Notes: generated by a model from the sequence alone, not told the origin. Shown: positions 24,049 to 33,101, numbered from the stretch's first letter. The stretch: 64,000 nt of DNA from UBA5195 sp034432755 (GCA_034432755.1 DAOUBQ010000039.1:1-64000); one strand, 5' to 3'. Program-made: numbers and translations.

Positions 24049-25064
24049 CTTTCTCTCCTTTCTATAAACTTCAAATACAGTTGGTATAACCAGGGCTGGT
24101 ACACCCTGTCCAACGCTTGCGCTGCCCGCCGCACCTGACCGCCAAAACCGCGTTTGAAGCGATAGACGCCCCACAGGCCGTCCTGACGGGTCTCAAAGTG
24201 GGCTTCGAGCGTCTCTTCGTCCGCATCTGGCACGCCCCACAGGTCATATTCCGTGCAGCCGCGCGCTCTGGCCCACTGCATTGCCCGCCACTGAAGAAGA
24301 TAAGAGGGCATACGATTGCGCTCCTCGTCGGTGGATGCGCCGTAGAGGTAGTAAGCGCGTTGGCCGAGGGCGAAAACCATCAGCGCGGCCAATGGCCGGG
24401 ATTGATATTCTGCTACCAGCAGGTCGGCCATACCGACAGGGTAGAACAGTTCGTAGGCTGTGCGATAATATTCGAGCGAATGCACTCCGAACCCATCCCG
24501 CCCGCCGGTGACGGTCATCATGCGGTGAAACCCTTGCAGGTCATCCCATGCGCGGACGGTGACGCCCTTTTTTTCGGCCAGACGCACGTTATAGCGCGTT
24601 TTCTGCTTCATGCGGCCTAAAACTTCATCTTCTGAACCTTTCAGCGAGACGATGACAGTGCGAGGGGGCTGAATGTTGTGCTTGCTAATAATGATGAGAG
24701 ATGAGTGAAGAGTGGTGAGTGATTGCGGGCTATCTGACCAAAAATCAGGCTCGATTTTTAGAAACACAGCCCGTTTTTTGCGGCAAACATCATCAATTTC
24801 ACGCCAAAACGGTTCGCTGATGACTGATGACTGATGACTGGATACTGAATACTGATGGCTGAACACCGGCTTGGGGGCATACGCCACCGTAAACCCCAGC
24901 GGCAGTTTGCGGAAAAGAATCTGGATTCCCCAATCGCCAATCACTAAACGCTCTACATCCCAACCAAAGGCGCGTTTTAACTCGCCCCATTCTGCGGTTT
25001 GTAAAATGTGGGGGTTGGCTTGTTTCTTGATGAACTCGCGCCACTTATCGAGAGAAACGTTCAT
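24045..25064 (-). CDS. FemAB-like peptidyltransferase (FemX/GNAT fold)
   Basis: A 339-residue protein of the FemABX type, which add amino acids from aminoacyl-tRNA to lipid II or act in exopolymer synthesis. Conserved stretches are ILQTAEWGELKRAFGW, LKGSEDEVLGRMKQKTRYNVRLAEKKGV, YYLYGASTDEERNRMPSYLLQWRAMQWAR and YDLWGVPD. Unusual: residues about 68-83 (VFSHQYSVSSHQSSVI) and 111-126 (SPQSLTTLHSSLIIIS) are read from low-complexity ATGACTG/AGTGATG-type repeats and interrupt conserved sequence. It follows the polysaccharide cluster on the same strand and overlaps the downstream PLP enzyme gene. Confidence 0.85.
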   Translation of the reverse strand: MNVSLDKWREFIKKQANPHILQTAEWGELKRAFGWDVERLVIGDWGIQILFRKLPLGFTVAYAPKPVFSHQYSVSSHQSSVISEPFWREIDDVCRKKRAVFLKIEPDFWSDSPQSLTTLHSSLIIISKHNIQPPRTVIVSLKGSEDEVLGRMKQKTRYNVRLAEKKGVTVRAWDDLQGFHRMMTVTGGRDGFGVHSLEYYRTAYELFYPVGMADLLVAEYQSRPLAALMVFALGQRAYYLYGASTDEERNRMPSYLLQWRAMQWARARGCTEYDLWGVPDADEETLEAHFETRQDGLWGVYRFKRGFGGQVRRAAQALDRVYQPWLYQLYLKFIERRER

Positions 25065-25079
25065 GATATTCCCTGAATT

Positions 25080-25162
25080 CGGGATAACCCTTTTGAACCG
25101 TCTCGAAGGCTTTGTACGGGCAACTTCAAGGGTCGAAACCAGCCTTCGAGACGCTTATCCCG
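25080..25162. repeat. Composite inverted repeat between CapD-type and FemAB-type genes
   Basis: Two nested inverted repeats: outer CGGGATAA (25080-25087) with TTATCCCG (25155-25162), inner CGTCTCGAAGGCT (25099-25111) with AGCCTTCGAGACG (25141-25153). The loop is 29 bp. It is in the 109-bp gap after the CapD-type gene and could form a large stem-loop in the transcript. No T-run follows on either strand. Confidence 0.75.
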
Positions 25163-25173
25163 AGTTACAAATG

Positions 25174-27048
25174 CTACACAACATCCATCAAATCCATCTT
25201 TGTTCCCACAATGGCCGCGCCGGGGATAATTTCATCCAAAAAGAGCGCAATGGCCTCACCATCATTGGCCTGAGCCAATGACAGCAAATGCGTCACCCAC
25301 GCATCGAGCGCAGAGGTGTCATCACGCCCGTTGCCCAAGCGGAAAATATCGGGGTGAGCGGTTGGTTCAAGGGGCGTGCCAGGGTCCCACAGGGCCTCGC
25401 TCAACTTCTCGCCGGGGCGAATGCCCGTAAAAACAATTTCAATATCGCGGCCTGGTTCCAACCCCGAAAGGCGAATCAGGTCTTGGGCCAGGTCCATAAT
25501 TCGCACTTGTTTCCCCATGTTCAACACAAAGACCTCTCCGCCCTTGCCAAAGGCCGAAGCCTGTAACACCAGGTAAACCGCTTCGGGAATGGTCATGAAA
25601 AAACGTTCCATATCGGGGTGCGTAATCGTCAACGGGCCACCCGCCGCAATCTGGTGTTTAAATTTGGGGATGATGCTGCCGCGGCTGCCCAGCACATTGC
25701 CAAAGCGCACCACTGTAAACAGTTTGCCGGTGCGCTGTGCTGCATCTAACACCAGCATTTCAGAAAGCCGCTTGGTGGCGCCATACACATTGGAGGGCGC
25801 CACCGCCTTATCGGTTGAAATCAGCACAAAGCGCTCCACATCAAACTGCTCAGCCACTTGCACCATGTTTTTTGTGCCAAGGACGTTATTGGTAACGGCT
25901 TCGGCCGGGTTGGCTTCCATCAGCGGCACATGCTTGTGGGCCGCTGCGTGAAACACCACCTGGGGGCGATATTGGCCAAAAATGGCTTGCAGCCGCCCGG
26001 CATCGCGCACATCGGCAATCAATGGGTGGATGTTGAGATGAGGAAAGTTTTCGTTTAACTCCAACAGGGTTTCAAAAATGGAGTTTTCACCATGCCCCAA
26101 CAAAAGCAGCCGCCCCGGATTCCATCTTCCAATTTGGCGGCAGAGTTCGCGCCCGATGGAACCGCCCGCCCCGGTGACCAGCACCGTTTTCGCGCTGAGG
26201 ATATGCCCAATCGTTTCATCGTGCAGACGGATGGGTTCGCGCCGCAGCAAGTCGGTGATATCCACCTCGCGCAGGCGGCTGACACTGACCTTGCCGCCCA
26301 GCAGTTCAAAAATCCCTGGCATGGTGCGAAACGGCACGCCCTTCAGGCGACAAATATCTGCCACCAGGCGCACCACCCGTCCTGGGGCGGAGGGAATGGC
26401 AATAATCACCTCGTCAATGGGATGGGCATCCAGAGCGCGCGCCAGGTCGGTCATCTTGCCAATGACTGGCACACCCATTAAATTATGGCGCTGTTTGGCC
26501 GGGTCGTCATCGAGAAACCCGACAATTTCCATATTGACCTGACGATTTTTTTGCAATTCTTTGACCACCAAGGCCCCAGCAGAACCGGCGCCAATCACCA
26601 AAATCTTTTTACGCTTGCCCTGACCACGGGCCTGGTTCGATTCGGCCAGGATGCGCAGGGTGAAGCGCGTGCCGCCCACAAACAGCAGCGAGAGCAGCCA
26701 ATCAATCGCCAGCGCCGAACGCGAAAAACCTGGCCCGAAGACATTCAACGAGAACAGGCCCATGTTTAACGCTGAAACAACCAGCGAGGCCGTTGTTACT
26801 GCCACCACAACCAGCTTCAACTCACTGACGCTGGCGTAAACCCACAAACGGCGATACAGGCCAAACAGCGCGTAGGTCAGGGGCTTAATTACGAGCGAGG
26901 TACCCGCCAGCCACAGCCCAGCCTGCAGGTAAAATCGAAAAAAGTCGCCGGTGATCTCGAGGCGCAAAGCATAGCTGCCCAAGGCTGCCACCACAATCAG
27001 CAACAGGTCAGCCAGCAAAACGAAACGGTTTCGAGAGGGCAAACGCAT
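25174..27048 (-). CDS. CapD/FlaA1-type nucleotide-sugar 4,6-dehydratase, membrane-bound
   Basis: A 624-residue polysaccharide-biosynthesis protein: four N-terminal membrane helices (about 1-140), a Rossmann-like domain (KKILVIGAGSAGALVVKEL), then an extended SDR domain opening VTGAGGSIGRELCRQIGRW. The family makes UDP-4-keto-6-deoxy sugars from UDP-GlcNAc or epimerises related sugars. The SDR motif here is SNVYGATKR with tyrosine Y422, whereas most membrane-bound family members have Met at this place. It is the last gene of the four-gene polysaccharide set; the next gene upstream is six bases away. Confidence 0.88.
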   Translation of the reverse strand: MRLPSRNRFVLLADLLLIVVAALGSYALRLEITGDFFRFYLQAGLWLAGTSLVIKPLTYALFGLYRRLWVYASVSELKLVVVAVTTASLVVSALNMGLFSLNVFGPGFSRSALAIDWLLSLLFVGGTRFTLRILAESNQARGQGKRKKILVIGAGSAGALVVKELQKNRQVNMEIVGFLDDDPAKQRHNLMGVPVIGKMTDLARALDAHPIDEVIIAIPSAPGRVVRLVADICRLKGVPFRTMPGIFELLGGKVSVSRLREVDITDLLRREPIRLHDETIGHILSAKTVLVTGAGGSIGRELCRQIGRWNPGRLLLLGHGENSIFETLLELNENFPHLNIHPLIADVRDAGRLQAIFGQYRPQVVFHAAAHKHVPLMEANPAEAVTNNVLGTKNMVQVAEQFDVERFVLISTDKAVAPSNVYGATKRLSEMLVLDAAQRTGKLFTVVRFGNVLGSRGSIIPKFKHQIAAGGPLTITHPDMERFFMTIPEAVYLVLQASAFGKGGEVFVLNMGKQVRIMDLAQDLIRLSGLEPGRDIEIVFTGIRPGEKLSEALWDPGTPLEPTAHPDIFRLGNGRDDTSALDAWVTHLLSLAQANDGEAIALFLDEIIPGAAIVGTKMDLMDVV

Positions 27049-27054
27049 ACCGAA

Positions 27055-27993
27055 TTACGCTTCTCGCATCCAATCTACCACCGCCTTCAGCCCATCGTCC
27101 AGCGAGGTTCGGGCGCGGAAGCCGAGCAGGTCGGCGGCTTTTTGGGGATTGCCCACCGAGCGGTAAATATCGCCGGCGCGGGGCGGCGCAAACTGCGGGG
27201 CGGGGGCCCGGGGAAACAGGCGCATGAGCGTTTCAACTAGGTCTATCACGCGAATTTCCTGTCCGGTGCAAATGTTAAACACCTGCCCAGGGGCATCAGG
27301 GTGCTGGCTGGCGGCCAGGTTGGCGCGCACAACATCGCCCACATACACCAGGTCGCGGGTTTGGCCGCCATCACCGTAAATGGTGACGGATTTGCCATCG
27401 AGCAGGCGGCGGGTGAAAATTGGCACGGCGGCGGCATACATGCTATCGGGGCGCTGGCGCGGCCCATAGACGTTGAAATAGCGCAGGGCAACCACCTCTA
27501 ACCCAAACGAGCGGGTGTACATTTCAGCATAGAGTTCATCCACTCGTTTAGAAACCGCATAAGGTGAGAGCGGCCTGAGCGGGGTCTGCTCATCAAGCGG
27601 AATCGCTTCTGAATCTCCATACACAGCGGCAGAGGAGGCCAGAACCACCCGCTTTACGCCAGCCTTGCGGGCCGCTTCGAGCAGGAATTCGGTGCCACGC
27701 TGATTAATCTCAAAGCAAGGTAACGGGTCTTCCATAGATTGCGGCACAGAAACAAAAGCGGCCTCATGAAAGATGATATCTATGCCTTGCACAGCCTGGG
27801 CGAGGGTTTCGTGGTTGCGCAGGTCGCCTTCGAGCAAGGCAAAGCCCGATCGTTTGGAAAGCGGTTCGATATTTTCGCGTTTGCCGGTCGAAAAATTATC
27901 CAGCACGCGTACAAAATCGCCCTGCTCAAGCAGGGCGCGGACGATGTGCGAGCCAATGAACCCGGCCCCGCCAGTGACGAGGTAGTTGATCAT
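27055..27993 (-). CDS. NAD-dependent UDP-sugar C4 epimerase (WbpP/GalE-like)
   Basis: A 312-residue extended SDR epimerase. The NAD site is VTGGAGFIGSHIVRALL at 5-21, the partner loop reads VLDNFSTGKRENI, and the catalytic Ser-Tyr-Lys set is ASSAAVYGD with SPYAVSKRVDELY. It resembles UDP-GlcNAc/GalNAc C4 epimerases of surface polysaccharide clusters, which supply UDP-GalNAc or UDP-Gal. It lies between the priming sugar transferase and the CapD-type dehydratase with gaps of four and six bases, so it is certainly in the same operon. Confidence 0.92.
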   Translation of the reverse strand: MINYLVTGGAGFIGSHIVRALLEQGDFVRVLDNFSTGKRENIEPLSKRSGFALLEGDLRNHETLAQAVQGIDIIFHEAAFVSVPQSMEDPLPCFEINQRGTEFLLEAARKAGVKRVVLASSAAVYGDSEAIPLDEQTPLRPLSPYAVSKRVDELYAEMYTRSFGLEVVALRYFNVYGPRQRPDSMYAAAVPIFTRRLLDGKSVTIYGDGGQTRDLVYVGDVVRANLAASQHPDAPGQVFNICTGQEIRVIDLVETLMRLFPRAPAPQFAPPRAGDIYRSVGNPQKAADLLGFRARTSLDDGLKAVVDWMREA

Positions 27994-27997
27994 GCGG

Positions 27998-29416
27998 TTA
28001 TCTCCCTTTCCTGCCTAGCACCGTGCCAATGGTGCGCAGGATAATGACAAGGTCCATCAAAATGGAGCGATGTTTGATGTAGTATAAATCATATTCCAAT
28101 TTAACGCCGGTATCTTCCACGGTGGCTGCGTAGCCGTAGTTGATTTGGGCCCAACCGGTGAGGCCGGGCTTTGCCAGCAAACGGGCGCGATAGAACGGAA
28201 TTTGTTTTTGAAATTTGTTGACCAATTCTTCGCGTTCGGCGCGCGGCCCAACCATGCTCATCTCGCCGCGCAAGACGTTCCAAAACTGTGGCAGTTCATC
28301 GAGACGGGTAGCGCGCAAAAAGGCGCCAACCCTGGTGACGCGCGGGTCGTTTTCTGAGGCCAGGCGGGCTTTGCCATCTGATTCAGCGTTTTTCACCATC
28401 GTGCGCAGTTTGAGCATCTTAAACGGCATGCCGCCCCGTCCGAGGCGGGGCTGGGTGTAAAAAATGGGCCAGCCATCATCCAGCAAGATAGCAAGCGCCA
28501 GGAAGGGTAGCAGAACAACGAAAATTACCAGCCCCACCAGCGCGCCTGCAATATCGAGCAGGCGCGCAAAAAAACGGTATAAACTGCTCACGCGGGCTTC
28601 GTCAATGAACGAGCGCAACACCCAATCTGATTCGAGGTGGTGAATTGGCACACGCCCCAGCAAGTCTTCATAAAGAGTCTGCATGCGGGTCACTTCGAGG
28701 CCTTTTTCTTGGGCATCGAGCAGAATTTGGAAGGTTTGGCCGCGCATTTCACCGGTGATGGTGACGACAATTTCATTCACGTTCAATTCGTCGGCCAAAC
28801 GCATCAGGTCTTCACTGCTGCCTAAAATGCGAAATCCCTCCAGGGTGGTACCAACTTTCTCTGAGTCGTCGTCAATATATCCTATCAGCTTAAAAGGCGG
28901 CGGGGTGAGTTCGTTATACATCCTGGCAAAGGTCTGCCCATTGGCCCCAGCGCCCACGGCCAGCACGCGCCGCGCGCGTCCTTGAGCGGTATAAAGGCGA
29001 ATATACAGCCTGCGCCAGAGCAAGGTGAGTAAAATGACAATGAGCAGGAAAGCCGCCACCGAACGGCGGTTAATGAAGCGTGGGTCATTGGATATGAAAT
29101 AAACCACCAGGTAAACAAAACCGCCGAGCAAGGCGGCAATTGCCACCCCTCGCAAGGTTTGCTGCCAATTGGCGGCGCGGCGCAAATCATACAGGTCAAT
29201 CAGCAGTAAAATCCAGGCGGGGGGCAACAGGTAGAACCAGAGCGGCGTGCGCGCCACCACAAATTCTGGGAAGTTGAAAATCCAGGGGTCTTCGATGAAC
29301 CAGAAATAAATACCGCCTGCCAGGGCAGCCAGCCCCATCAACAAATCGCCGAGAATCAAAAGCGCCCGCTGTTCGCCAGGGGTTAAACGGAATCGCGGTC
29401 TTGAAATGTCAGCCAT
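27998..29416 (-). CDS. Polyprenyl-phosphate sugar phosphotransferase (priming glycosyltransferase)
   Basis: A 472-residue enzyme that moves a sugar-1-phosphate from a nucleotide sugar to undecaprenyl phosphate to start polysaccharide synthesis at the membrane. It has four or five N-terminal membrane helices, a Rossmann-like middle (RRVLAVGAGANGQTFARMY), a further helix, and the C-terminal transferase with KLRTMVKNAE, TRLDELPQFWNVLRGEM, MSMVGPRAE and PGLTGWAQINYG. The start at 29416 is set by the one-base TAATG overlap with the upstream glycosyltransferase. The longer frame overlaps that gene too much and is rejected. Confidence 0.94.
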   Translation of the reverse strand: MADISRPRFRLTPGEQRALLILGDLLMGLAALAGGIYFWFIEDPWIFNFPEFVVARTPLWFYLLPPAWILLLIDLYDLRRAANWQQTLRGVAIAALLGGFVYLVVYFISNDPRFINRRSVAAFLLIVILLTLLWRRLYIRLYTAQGRARRVLAVGAGANGQTFARMYNELTPPPFKLIGYIDDDSEKVGTTLEGFRILGSSEDLMRLADELNVNEIVVTITGEMRGQTFQILLDAQEKGLEVTRMQTLYEDLLGRVPIHHLESDWVLRSFIDEARVSSLYRFFARLLDIAGALVGLVIFVVLLPFLALAILLDDGWPIFYTQPRLGRGGMPFKMLKLRTMVKNAESDGKARLASENDPRVTRVGAFLRATRLDELPQFWNVLRGEMSMVGPRAEREELVNKFQKQIPFYRARLLAKPGLTGWAQINYGYAATVEDTGVKLEYDLYYIKHRSILMDLVIILRTIGTVLGRKGR

Positions 29417-30414
29417 TATGCTTTCTTTGCTCCTGCCAGGATGCTCCACAAAAATCCGCTGCCCCACGCAATGTGCATGACCGTGATGGCAAGCGGTAAG
29501 CCGAACAGGAGGAAAGCCCCCCTGTGCTGGATTGTAGAACGCACTCCCGCCAGTCCCAATATACCAAAATATGCCACAAGTTCAAAGGCCAGCAACCAGC
29601 AAAAGAGCGGCCAGGCCAGGGCCAACAATGCATTGACCGGCAGGCTCAGCACAAACAACGGTGGAAGTGCCTGTCGCCAACGCAACGTGCCGGGGTAGCG
29701 GCGCAGCATCCGAAATTTCCAAAACCCATAGCGCCAATATTGCCGCGCCAGCGCCGTCAGCGTGGGGCGGGCAAAATAGACCGAGCGGATGGCGGGGTCG
29801 AGCCAAATGCGGCCGCCTTGTTGGCGAATGCGGGCGTTTAACTCGTAATCTTCGTTGGAGAGAAGGGTCTCGTCGTACCCGTCGATTTGTTCCAGAAAGG
29901 AGCGTTTCCAGGCCCCAAACGGGACGGTATCAACCACTGCGGCCTGTTTTGCGTGACGATAGAGCGCATCGCCCACCCCCAGCGGGTGCGCCGCAGCAAT
30001 CGCAATGGAGCGCGCCACCCACGTTTCGGCCCCTGGCTGAATTTCCCACACCCCGCCTACGTTCTGACCCTTTTCGGCCTGCAGCGCCGCAACGACTTTT
30101 TCTACATAATCGGGATACGGCCCCGAATGCCCATCCAACCGCACGATGATTTCGCCGCGCGAGGCGGCAATTGCCCGGTTGACTCCCGCCGGGATGGTGC
30201 GAGCGTCGTTGTTGATGACCGTGATTTTAAGGTCGGGATGTTCACGCTGGAATCGGGCAATGACTGCGCGCGTCTGGTCGGTGGAGTGTCCATCGGCGAT
30301 GGTCACATCCAGCAATTCGCGCGGGTAAGTTTGCGCAAAAATCGCATCCAGCAAAGTGTGGATGCGTTTTTCTTCGTTGTAGCACGGAACTACAATAGAA
30401 ACGGTTGGTGGCAT
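29416..30414 (-). CDS. Family 2 glycosyltransferase with C-terminal membrane helices
   Basis: A 332-residue GT-A glycosyltransferase resembling ExoA-type succinoglycan enzymes. The opening PTVSIVVPCYNEEKRIHTLL, the DxD-like VRLDGHSGPYP and the acceptor-side FNEDYELNARIRQQG (as LLSNEDYELNARIRQQGG) are visible; the end (about 240-332) is hydrophobic with two to four helices. It should add a sugar to a lipid-linked chain at the inner face of the membrane. It is the first gene of the polysaccharide operon. Upstream is an AT-rich low-complexity tract. Confidence 0.92.
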   Translation of the reverse strand: MPPTVSIVVPCYNEEKRIHTLLDAIFAQTYPRELLDVTIADGHSTDQTRAVIARFQREHPDLKITVINNDARTIPAGVNRAIAASRGEIIVRLDGHSGPYPDYVEKVVAALQAEKGQNVGGVWEIQPGAETWVARSIAIAAAHPLGVGDALYRHAKQAAVVDTVPFGAWKRSFLEQIDGYDETLLSNEDYELNARIRQQGGRIWLDPAIRSVYFARPTLTALARQYWRYGFWKFRMLRRYPGTLRWRQALPPLFVLSLPVNALLALAWPLFCWLLAFELVAYFGILGLAGVRSTIQHRGAFLLFGLPLAITVMHIAWGSGFLWSILAGAKKA

Positions 30415-30544
30415 GAGAGATTTTAGATTTTAGATTGTGAATTGTGGGTTGTGGATTTGAGGTTTAAGGGCATGACCGGTTACAAACAAAAAGGAGGAGG
30501 CGAAGGGAGTGCTGTTTTTGGCAGTTAAGGCGTGGCGCTCTTTA
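30415..30544. other. Low-complexity intergenic DNA upstream of the polysaccharide operon
   Basis: The interval holds GATTTTAGATTTTAGATTGTGAATTGTGGGTTGTGG-type near-repeats at about 30417-30457, cut here into words such as GATTTTA and GATTGTG. The operon promoter must be in or near this stretch, but no convincing -35/-10 pair was found. It is also downstream of the sensor kinase gene that ends at 30545. Confidence 0.5.
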
Positions 30545-31939
30545 TTAAACTGTGCGCGATGAAGAACCAGATAACGGAAGAGCAACAACAAACGTGCTGC
30601 CCTGTCCTGGCGCGCTTTGGACGCTCATTTTACCACCGTGCGCCACCACAATTTCACGCGCAATGGCCAGCCCCAGGCCTGCGCCATGTGCTTTGCCACC
30701 CTGTCGGGCCGGGTCGGCCTGGTAGAAGCGGTCAAAGATATGCGGCAAGGATTCGGACGGAATGCCTGTGCCGCTATCTTGCACATGGACTTCGAGGCCA
30801 GCGCCAGAAACCCGTGTTTGCAAAAGAATCCGCCCGCCGGAGGGGGTGAATTTGAGGGCGTTATCTACCAGGTTATTGAACACCTGTGCCAGCCGGTCGC
30901 CATCGCCCGTGAAGACCGGGAGCGAAGAGAAATCCATATCCAACGTCACCCCGGCGGCGCGCGCCTGGGGCGTAAATCGTTCGACGACGCCCTGGAGCAG
31001 GGCGTTTACATCGAGCGGGTCGCACTTCAGGTCGGCAATGCCCGAATCGAGCCGCGCCAGGTCGAGCAGGTCGAGGGCCAGGCGGTGCATCCGCCCGGCT
31101 TCGTCTGCGATAATTTGCGCGGCTTGTTTTTGCGCTTCGGGCGTGTCGGCCGTGCCATCTAAAAGGGCTTGGGCAAAGCCCCGAATGGAGGTGAGCGGGG
31201 TTTTTAACTCATGGGAGACATTGGCGACAAACGCGCGCTGCGCATTTTGCCCGGCCTGCACACGGGCGGTCATCTGATTGAAGGCCTGCAGCAGGTCGCG
31301 CACTTCGCGGGGGCCGGCCACCGGCAGAGGACGCGCGCGCTCGCCCGAAAAGGCGCGGGCGGCGTTCACCAGTTGCTGAAGCGGGTCGGCCACCCAGCGC
31401 GCCATGGCAAAGGCCAGGAAGAGCGCCAAAACCAGGGCGGCGGAGCCGCCCACCACCAGGGGCGGCATCAGTTCATCAGTCAGAATGGTGATAAGGGGCG
31501 GGCTGGGACGGGGGACCGCCACAACCAGGATGTTCCCGTTCTCCAGCGTGGCAGAACGAAAGAGCCAGGGCTGGCCGCTTGCATCGTACACAGTGTGGTT
31601 GAGCCGCGCCAGGCGGCGTAAATCCAATGGCGATGAGGTTGCGGATTCAGAATCTACCAGCAACAGGCGTCCTGGGAAAGAAAGCAGTAACAGGCGCACT
31701 TGCAGTTGGCTGCCCTGCCGTTGAAACAGGGTGACGAGGCGTGCTGGTGGCAAATTGACCCACTCTTCTTGCCGCGCCAGCAAGACCCCCTGCACGGCGT
31801 TCAACTTTTGGAGCGCCTGCCGGTAAGCCAATGGGTTGCGGATGATGTAGATGAGAAAAACCAACGCCACAATGAACAGAGCGGCAGCAATCAGAAGCGC
31901 ATACGTTAACCACAGGCGCGAGCGGAGAGAGGAGAACAT
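30545..31939 (-). CDS. Two-component sensor histidine kinase (HAMP, PhoR/BaeS type)
   Basis: A 464-residue membrane kinase. An N-terminal helix (about 10-32), an extracytoplasmic sensor of about 130 residues, a second helix (LVVGGSAALVLALFLAFAM), a HAMP linker, the HisKA box VSHELKTPLTSIRG, and HATPase motifs NNLVDNALKFTP, VQDSGTGIP and HGAGLGLAIAREIV. The start at 31939 gives the natural membrane beginning; the upstream frame overlaps the regulator gene. It lies 19 bp after the response regulator gene and is its cognate partner. The signal is unknown. Confidence 0.93.
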   Translation of the reverse strand: MFSSLRSRLWLTYALLIAAALFIVALVFLIYIIRNPLAYRQALQKLNAVQGVLLARQEEWVNLPPARLVTLFQRQGSQLQVRLLLLSFPGRLLLVDSESATSSPLDLRRLARLNHTVYDASGQPWLFRSATLENGNILVVAVPRPSPPLITILTDELMPPLVVGGSAALVLALFLAFAMARWVADPLQQLVNAARAFSGERARPLPVAGPREVRDLLQAFNQMTARVQAGQNAQRAFVANVSHELKTPLTSIRGFAQALLDGTADTPEAQKQAAQIIADEAGRMHRLALDLLDLARLDSGIADLKCDPLDVNALLQGVVERFTPQARAAGVTLDMDFSSLPVFTGDGDRLAQVFNNLVDNALKFTPSGGRILLQTRVSGAGLEVHVQDSGTGIPSESLPHIFDRFYQADPARQGGKAHGAGLGLAIAREIVVAHGGKMSVQSAPGQGSTFVVALPLSGSSSRTV

Positions 31940-31958
31940 GGGGCAAAAAAACAGGGGG

Positions 31959-32633
31959 TCAGACGGCCAATTTGTACCCAACACCCGTCACGGTTTCAAT
32001 TTTCACCTGGCTGGCGGTAAGTTTGCGGCGCAGTTGGGCAATATGTACATCAACGGTGCGGGTTTGACCATAGAAATCGAACCCCCAGGCTTTTTCAAGC
32101 AATTGTTCGCGGGTAAAAACGCGCTCCGGCTGGCTTGCCAGGGTGAGGAGCAGGTCAAATTCCTGGGTACGCAGATTCACGGGGAGTCCGTTTACGGTGA
32201 CTGCCCGGCGGGCGGAATCAATTTCCAGGTCGCCAAGACGCACGGGAGCGGAGACCGAGTCCGTCTTTTTTTCTATGCGCCGCAAGATGGCCTTGACGCG
32301 CGCCACCAATTCCCGCGGGTTGAAGGGTTTGGTCAGGTAATCGTCCGCGCCAAGTTCGAGGCCGAGGATTTTGTCAATATCTTCGTCGCGCGCGGTGAGC
32401 ATGATGATGGGGACTTCGTTGCCGGCCCCGCGCAGGCGGCGGCAGACCTCGAAACCGTCCAAGCCCGGCAGCATGATATCGAGAACGACCAGGCCAGGCC
32501 GAATCTGCCCTACCGCTTCGAGGGCTTTGAGGCCATCCCCAACCGATTCGGTGCGAAAACCATCCCGCTCCAGGTACATTTTGGTGAGCGAAACAATGGA
32601 GGGTTCGTCATCTACCAGCAGGATGGTTTCCAT
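31959..32633 (-). CDS. OmpR/PhoB-type response regulator
   Basis: A 224-residue DNA-binding regulator. The receiver domain has the acidic pair DDE at 8-10, the phospho-acceptor D52 in VVLDIMLPGLDG, the switch Thr in MLTARDE and Lys in LTKPFNPRELV. The C-terminal winged helix (about 130-222) has RTQEFDLLLTLASQPERVFTREQLLEKAWG and ends with a typical TVTGVGYKL. It precedes and is co-transcribed with the HAMP sensor kinase; six bases upstream is the RidA gene end. Its targets cannot be told from the window. Confidence 0.95.
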   Translation of the reverse strand: METILLVDDEPSIVSLTKMYLERDGFRTESVGDGLKALEAVGQIRPGLVVLDIMLPGLDGFEVCRRLRGAGNEVPIIMLTARDEDIDKILGLELGADDYLTKPFNPRELVARVKAILRRIEKKTDSVSAPVRLGDLEIDSARRAVTVNGLPVNLRTQEFDLLLTLASQPERVFTREQLLEKAWGFDFYGQTRTVDVHIAQLRRKLTASQVKIETVTGVGYKLAV

Positions 32634-32639
32634 GTTTGT

Positions 32640-33017
32640 TTAACGCAAGGCGGTTGCTTCGATTTCGACCAAGCCGCCTTTGGGCAGCCCGGCCACGGCA
32701 ATGGTGGAACGCGCCGGGGGAGTTTCAGCAAAAAATTCTCCATAGACGGCGTTCATCTTGGGGAAATCGGCCATGTCTTTGAGGAAGACGGTGGTTTTCA
32801 CCACATTGTCCAGGCTCGAACCGGCGGCTTCCAGCACGTTTTTGAGGTTGGTGAGCGCCTGGCGGGTTTGGGCGGTCACATCGGCAGAAACCATCTCGCC
32901 GGTGGCCGGGTCCAGCCCCAACTGGCCGGAGCAGAAGACAAAGTTTTCAGTCTGAATGGCAACTGAGTAGGGGCCAATGGCTTTGGGGGCGTTTTCAGAA
33001 GTGACAACGTTTCGCAT
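32640..33017 (-). CDS. ridA: RidA/YjgF family reactive-intermediate deaminase
   Basis: RidA clears reactive enamine and imine intermediates formed by PLP enzymes. The 125-residue trimeric protein shows NAPKAIGPYSVAIQ near the start, SGQLGLDPATGEM, a conserved Arg in PPARSTIAVAGLPKGGLVEIEA and TTVFLKDMADFPKMN. ATG at 33017 with AAGGAGAACC before it is preferred over the longer frame. It lies six bases from the response regulator gene on the same strand, though a functional link is not expected. Confidence 0.94.
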   Translation of the reverse strand: MRNVVTSENAPKAIGPYSVAIQTENFVFCSGQLGLDPATGEMVSADVTAQTRQALTNLKNVLEAAGSSLDNVVKTTVFLKDMADFPKMNAVYGEFFAETPPARSTIAVAGLPKGGLVEIEATALR

Positions 33018-33101
33018 GGGGGTTCTCCTTGTGGAATAATCAGGCAACCATATTCGGCTGTGGAATGAATTCCGCGCTGGCGTGAGATACCCCGATTGTA
33101 A

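Noticed and set aside
23080..30414. Whole minus-strand block as a new biosynthetic system
   Set aside because: The genes are standard for surface polysaccharide synthesis (priming transferase, GT2, epimerase, dehydratase). FemAB and a PLP enzyme at the end are not enough to propose a new pathway.
31851..32966. Plus-strand frame of 371 codons across the two-component genes
   Set aside because: It is antisense to the response regulator and RidA genes, both of which have clear motifs.
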